From: an uncultured Porphyromonadaceae bacterium
GTDB taxonomy: Bacteria > Bacteroidota > Bacteroidia > Bacteroidales > Muribaculaceae
DNA length: 10,100 bases
NCBI GenBank assembly: GCA_946183895.1
Contig: CAMHDX010000016.1
Span: 1-10,100, forward strand
Direction of reading: 5' to 3'
The notes under the pieces are model-generated. The model saw only the letters and a list, made by a program, of their open reading frames with translations. It was not told the origin of the DNA and did no database searches. Made by a program: the position numbers and the translations under genes. How positions within the stretch are numbered: position 1 is the stretch's first letter; the number at the start of each line of letters is the position of its first letter. This document shows, in pieces, positions 6,924 through 10,100 of the stretch.

Positions 6924-9536
6924 TCAATCCTCGGGGTGAGCGAGAATGTATTGCAGCAACACGTTGACATCGCCCACGGTGACGCTACCGTCGCCGTCGA
7001 CATCGAGGTCGATGTCGGTGCCGCCCTCAAGAATGTCTGAGAGTATCAGGTTGACATCACCGATGTTGACGTGACCGTCGCCGTTGAGGTCAAGGGCACT
7101 GCCGGCGGCAGGCTCGAGCTCTACAAAGTTGTCAAGCGGGAGCAGTGAGTAGTTCTTGAAGAACTCAGGGTCGTTGACATCCATGCGGCGAATCACGTGG
7201 CGGCGTGCCGCCTGATGCTTGAACTCACGGCCCTTGCGGTCAATGAGCTTGCCGGCGCGAGCCTTGGCAGCGGCAACGAGTTGGTCCTCGCCGCCTTCCT
7301 CGCTGCTGTCGGTCCACTCCTCCAGCTGCTTGACAACGGTGCGCATGCTATACTTGGCGCCGTCGCTGAGGGCGATGTTCTGCTTGTCAATGTAGGTGCG
7401 GTCAACCTCGACGTACACCTCAGAGTCGACGAGCGAGTTAGTGTCGGCGAGATAGGTCTTGCCGGCAGCGTCGCTCACGATGTAGCCTTCGAGCTTCATG
7501 ATTTGGTTACCGTTGGCATTGATAGTGTCGACACCCATCTCGATGTAGACAATCTCGGGCACCTCGCCCTCGAGAGCCTCGGGAGCCTCGGTGACCACAT
7601 AGCGCGGGTTGGTGTGGTTGTCCTGCAGCGTGATGTTGAGCGTGCCGCCCTTGATCATCTGCATCTCGGCAATCTGGTTGAACAACTCGGTGTTGTCGCC
7701 GCAGTCAATGGCTGCCCAGTCGGGTTCCCAGTCAACCCAGGGGTCCTCGCCGAGCATCTCGAGCAGCTCGTAGTAGATTTGGGTAGCATTGTCGGTGACG
7801 TAGATGAGCTTCTCCTCATCGCTGACAAAGCCCACAATCAGGTCGTCGGCAACCTTGTACTCCTTGCCGTCCTCGCCATAATACCAGATCTCCCACATGG
7901 GCGTGCCCGGGTCGATGTCCTCGGTGATGGTGACGGGATAGAACTGCCAGTTGCCGTTGTACATAGTCGAGAAACCGGTGAAGGTGTAGGTCACGCCGTC
8001 AACGGGCTCGGGTATCTCGATGCCGAACTTGTTGTAGCCATCGATTGAGGCCTCGACCTCGTTCTCATTCTCGTCGATAGCCATGCCGTAGATCTTGAAG
8101 TTGCCGTTCTCGTCGGGGGCATCGTAGGTCTTGCCGGTGAACTCGTAGAAGGCGTTCATGTCGTACTCCTCATACCAGTCGGCAAAGTACTCGTCGTTGT
8201 TGTAGGCGCTGTAGAGGGATTCATCATCGGTCTTCGCGGTCGCGGGCTGGATACCCTCGATGTCCGTAGCCTCAATGCAGCTGCGATAGGTAGTCTTGGT
8301 ACCGGTCCAGCCGGCGGGAATGATGTCGCCCGGCTCATACTCAATGCCGATTGGGCCAAAGATCAAGCCGTCGCTGAAGTACTCGTTGTTGGCATCCAGC
8401 GCACGGGCGTACAGGTAGTTGCCGTTCTGATACAGCACATAGGCCTCGTGGTCAAAGCGGAACTTAGTGTCATCGGCAAGCTCGAGCAAGCCTGCAAAGT
8501 CGACAATCGAGGTGAGGTCGTCGCCGCCTTCGCCGCCCTCGCCGCCTTCGCCCTCGGCAAAGGTGACGTCAATGCTGTTGATGTCGGTACGCTTCGAGAA
8601 GGTGAAGGTTACCTTCGAGGCACTGCCGTTCCACGTGGCGCTCGAGAACGCGCCGGGAGTGACGGCGGGATTCTCGTTGCGAGCACCGTAGCTGAACGCG
8701 GCGCTCTTGAGCACATAGCCCGCGGGGGCCTCAATGACGATGCTGCCGCCGTACATGCGCAGCTGCAGACCGGCATTGTAGTCGTTCCAGAATCGGTTGG
8801 GTGTGTTGCCGGTCGAGGGATTCACGGTCAGGCTGATGCCGTTGACCTTGGTGGTCTTGCTCTCGCCGAAGTCGCCGGCGGGATCGTCGCTGGTCGACGC
8901 CGCGGTGATGCCGGCGAACATGCTTAGGCCGTTGTTGTGGAAGTCAAACAGGGCGTTGGTGCCGGTGGGCTGGTCGTCGCCACCTTCGCCGCCTTCGCCG
9001 CCTTCACCGCCTTCACCGCCTTCGCCGCCTTCGCCACCTTCGCCGCCGCCGGTCTCACCGCCTTCGCCGTCAAGGTTCACGGTGATGACCTTGAACTGGT
9101 ACTGCGCGGTGAACGTCAGCGTGAGGGTCTCGGCCTCGCCGCTCCAGCTCTTGCCGTCCCACGTGCCGGTCGAGGGGGTGGGAACATTAGTCTTGCTGCC
9201 GGTCTCGGTCACAATGCTGGTGATCTTGGAGCCCTCGGGAGCGCTGATGGTCACCGTGCCGTCGTACACGCGCAACTCATAGCCGCTGGTCGATTCCCAA
9301 ATGCGGTTGGGGTTGGGCTCGCCGCTGGAGGGGCTCACGGTCAATGTGACGCCATCAATTGTCGTCGACACCTCGGCGAGTATGTCGCCGGCGGTGCTCT
9401 CGCTTGATGAGGCGCCGGTGATGCCCTCGAACATCGACAAGCCATTCTCGGTGAAGTTGAACACCACAGAGCTGCCTGCCAGTGCCGAAGCGGTCATCAA
9501 GATGGCCATCATCACAAGGGAGTAAAATCTCTTCAT
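6924..9536 (-). CDS. Large secreted modular protein with C-terminal dockerin pair
   Basis: An 870-aa acidic exported protein; the exact function is not recognised. A type I signal peptide (1-20, ending S-A-L-A) has no lipobox cysteine. Two homologous beta-rich modules follow (about 24-156 and 195-327). They share NGLSMF-GIT-AS, NPNR-W or TPNRFW and a TW-G-S pattern like the beta-sandwich binding modules of gut Bacteroidales. Each is followed by an EGG-repeat linker (166-186 and 328-338). Residues 341-540 look like an OB-like or beta-rich domain, and 541-740 is an acidic segment I cannot assign. A basic stretch (757-784, KARAGKLIDRKGREFKHQ) is unusual in so acidic a protein. The C-terminus (815-866) holds two EF-hand-like dockerin repeats, DLNGDGHVNIGDVN and DVDGDGSVTVGDVN, which should bind two calcium ions. 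It is monocistronic, with its own promoter and terminator. No catalytic domain is visible, so an adhesin, binding or scaffold-docking role is more likely than an enzyme. Confidence 0.88.
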   Translation of the reverse strand: MKRFYSLVMMAILMTASALAGSSVVFNFTENGLSMFEGITGASSSESTAGDILAEVSTTIDGVTLTVSPSSGEPNPNRIWESTSGYELRVYDGTVTISAPEGSKITSIVTETGSKTNVPTPSTGTWDGKSWSGEAETLTLTFTAQYQFKVITVNLDGEGGETGGGEGGEGGEGGEGGEGGEGGEGGDDQPTGTNALFDFHNNGLSMFAGITAASTSDDPAGDFGESKTTKVNGISLTVNPSTGNTPNRFWNDYNAGLQLRMYGGSIVIEAPAGYVLKSAAFSYGARNENPAVTPGAFSSATWNGSASKVTFTFSKRTDINSIDVTFAEGEGGEGGEGGDDLTSIVDFAGLLELADDTKFRFDHEAYVLYQNGNYLYARALDANNEYFSDGLIFGPIGIEYEPGDIIPAGWTGTKTTYRSCIEATDIEGIQPATAKTDDESLYSAYNNDEYFADWYEEYDMNAFYEFTGKTYDAPDENGNFKIYGMAIDENENEVEASIDGYNKFGIEIPEPVDGVTYTFTGFSTMYNGNWQFYPVTITEDIDPGTPMWEIWYYGEDGKEYKVADDLIVGFVSDEEKLIYVTDNATQIYYELLEMLGEDPWVDWEPDWAAIDCGDNTELFNQIAEMQMIKGGTLNITLQDNHTNPRYVVTEAPEALEGEVPEIVYIEMGVDTINANGNQIMKLEGYIVSDAAGKTYLADTNSLVDSEVYVEVDRTYIDKQNIALSDGAKYSMRTVVKQLEEWTDSSEEGGEDQLVAAAKARAGKLIDRKGREFKHQAARRHVIRRMDVNDPEFFKNYSLLPLDNFVELEPAAGSALDLNGDGHVNIGDVNLILSDILEGGTDIDLDVDGDGSVTVGDVNVLLQYILAHPED
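8523..8555 (-). repeat. Short GEGG-coding tandem repeat
   Basis: This stretch encodes residues 328-338 (GEGGEGGEGG) of the secreted protein, built from a 9-bp unit like GGCGGCGAA. It forms the linker after the second beta-rich module. It is a shorter copy of the tract at 8979-9041. Confidence 0.75.
8979..9041 (-). repeat. EGG-coding 9-bp tandem repeat (7 units)
   Basis: Seven consecutive Glu-Gly-Gly codon triplets (residues 166-186) come from near-identical 9-bp units, GA(A/G)GG(C/T)GG(C/T). The units differ only at wobble bases. The tract links the two homologous modules and is probably a flexible, acidic, extended linker. A 9-bp unit can expand or contract without breaking the frame. Confidence 0.9.
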
Positions 9537-9581
9537 TTAGTTGTGATAGTTAATGGAGTTAATAAAAAAGGTAATATTTTG

Positions 9582-9613
9582 CAAAATTAATATTTTGTTA
9601 AGACTTTTCCAAA
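9582..9613 (-). promoter_or_regulatory. Predicted sigma-ABfr promoter of the dockerin protein gene
   Basis: On the minus strand, TTTG (9613-9610) is followed by 20 nt and TAATTTTG (9589-9582), an exact consensus match. Transcription should start near 9575, giving a 5' leader of about 39 nt that is AT-rich and has no Shine-Dalgarno site. Confidence 0.7.
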
Positions 9614-9637
9614 TTTAAAATGTAATGCCCATACGGA

Positions 9638-9665
9638 GCCGCTGCCCACACCGCCGCTGCCCACA
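9638..9665. repeat. Direct repeat GCCGCTGCCCACA, two copies
   Basis: Exact 13-bp copies lie at 9638-9650 and 9653-9665 (period 15). They sit in a GC-rich, non-coding stretch directly upstream of the AT-rich promoter of the dockerin protein gene. They could be a tandem operator or a decayed repeat. Confidence 0.6.
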
Positions 9666-9695
9666 GGTCAGCTACTGCCTGCCCGCCACACATGG

Positions 9696-9776
9696 TACCT
9701 TTGTCAGTCAATGCAGCGGTATTGCCGCTGCCAGCGACGCCCCTCCCCCATGCTCCCCGCGAGTAACTACAAAGGT
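9696..9776 (+). other. Intergenic element B: promoter-like box, hairpin, GCTCCCC
   Basis: TACCTTTG (9696-9703) fits TAnnTTTG but lacks a -33 box. A hairpin, GCAGCGG/CCGCTGC (9713-9719 with 9725-9731, 5-nt loop), starts at the same offset as in element A. GCTCCCC follows at 9752-9758. In addition, ACCTTTGT (9697-9704) and ACAAAGGT (9769-9776) form a perfect 8-bp inverted repeat bounding the element. It is divergent to the promoter at 9582-9613. Confidence 0.4.
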
Positions 9777-9834
9777 TGGGGCGATTGTATCAAACCCACC
9801 TCAAAACAAACTGACACTATATTAAGTTATCACA

Positions 9835-9853
9835 AATTACCGATTTAGTAATT
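9835..9853. promoter_or_regulatory. Inverted repeat AATTAC-N7-GTAATT
   Basis: AATTAC (9835-9840) and GTAATT (9848-9853) form a perfect 6-bp dyad that ends 6 nt before the ATG of the 40-codon ORF. The spacing suits either a small operator or a weak RNA hairpin that could cover a start site. Function is unproven. Confidence 0.3.
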
Positions 9854-9859
9854 GAGTCG

Positions 9860-9982
9860 ATGTTTGACACCGTTAATTTCAAGTTAACCGCCGCCGATGT
9901 TGAACCCAGCGATAAGCCGGGCCAGGTTGTCAATAATTTTCAAAAGTCGTCTCATAATGTTGTTGTTGTAATTAGTTGTTAA
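9860..9982 (+). pseudogene. 40-codon ORF, possible 5' remnant of a replication gene
   Basis: The ORF starts MFDTVNFKLTAADVEPSDKP and ends HNVVVVISC before TAA. The opening M-(F/Y)-D-T-(V/I)-x-(F/L)-K-L resembles, from memory, the N-terminus of phage/plasmid replication proteins of the gene II/X type found in Bacteroidetes. Those proteins are several hundred residues long, so this would be only a truncated 5' end; the rest is not visible in any frame of the remaining 118 nt. It is the only plus-strand coding candidate I would keep. It could equally be a small unrelated protein or a chance ORF in AT-richer DNA. Element B lies about 160 nt upstream and could transcribe it. Confidence 0.25.
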
Positions 9983-10100
9983 TAAAAATGTTAGTTAAAT
10001 CTCAGTTATATTTATAAGGTTTCTTCCGGGTTGTCATGGGGGCGAAGATTGAACATGAACAGCTTGAACATTTGAACACCGTGAACAAGATCGGGGGATA
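9983..10100. other. Unassigned right edge with GAACA motif cluster
   Basis: No gene is supported. GAACA occurs five times at 10051, 10057, 10066, 10074 and 10083 (spacing 6, 9, 8, 9), each preceded by T. A plus-strand frame opens at 10036 (MGAKIEHEQLEHLNTVNKIG) and runs off the window. A minus-strand frame from the right edge ends at 10002 (final residues MTTRKKPYKYN). Either could be the edge of a gene, but both cross the GAACA cluster and neither is recognisable. Confidence 0.35.

Noticed and set aside
6767..6967. 66-codon plus-strand ORF
   Set aside because: It passes through the terminator hairpin and into the antisense of the dockerin gene end; no family resemblance.
8979..9050. Possible CRISPR-like repeat array
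   Set aside because: It is a 9-bp in-frame codon repeat with no spacers.
9625..9825. 66-codon plus-strand ORF
   Set aside because: It spans the direct repeats and element B, is Pro/Ser/Cys-rich and has no plausible start context; more likely non-coding.

Overview
The window is a gene-dense stretch of a GC-rich Bacteroidales chromosome, probably a gut lineage near Muribaculaceae or Prevotellaceae. Three things suggest this. All three minus-strand promoters I can see fit the Bacteroidetes sigma-ABfr pattern (TTTG or TTG, 19-20 nt, TAnnTTTG). The genes lack Shine-Dalgarno sites. The protein families (lipoproteins, and a large secreted protein with a C-terminal dockerin pair) are typical of the group. 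The genus is inference. Every confident gene is on the minus strand, so transcription runs right to left.

Layout, left to right: a gene-free edge with a 10-bp tandem repeat and a 10-bp-stem inverted repeat (1-174); argR with its own promoter (175-707); then a compact five-gene operon (811-6652). In transcription order the operon is alaS, a 101-aa lipoprotein, a 216-aa lipoprotein, a short-chain polyprenyl diphosphate synthase and a membrane-anchored family 2 glycosyltransferase. Its gaps are 8, 1, 18 and 1 nt, and it is driven by a good promoter at 6681-6711. A strong terminator hairpin (6861-6907) closes the next transcript, the 870-aa secreted modular protein (6924-9536), which has its own promoter at 9582-9613. 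The right end (9614-10100) has no confident gene. It holds short repeats, a 40-codon ORF whose start resembles ssDNA-phage/plasmid replication proteins, and a cluster of GAACA motifs.

How the parts may work together: alaS and argR are housekeeping (tRNA-Ala charging; arginine-responsive regulation). The synthase makes a C15-C20 isoprenoid diphosphate. The glycosyltransferase, translationally coupled to it, is likely an inner-membrane envelope enzyme. The two lipoproteins, also coupled to each other, have no recognised function. The large protein is exported and probably acts outside the cell or at its surface through carbohydrate- or protein-binding modules and a calcium-binding dockerin.

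The signal least explained by ordinary annotation is a pair of similar plus-strand intergenic elements (6752-6830 and 9696-9776). Each has a promoter-like TAnCTTTGT box, a hairpin starting at exactly the same offset, and a GCTCCCC block. Each lies divergent to a minus-strand promoter. The first runs into the bidirectional terminator hairpin and could yield a roughly 140-nt RNA. I see no clear new multi-gene system, CRISPR array, tRNA, rRNA or insertion sequence.
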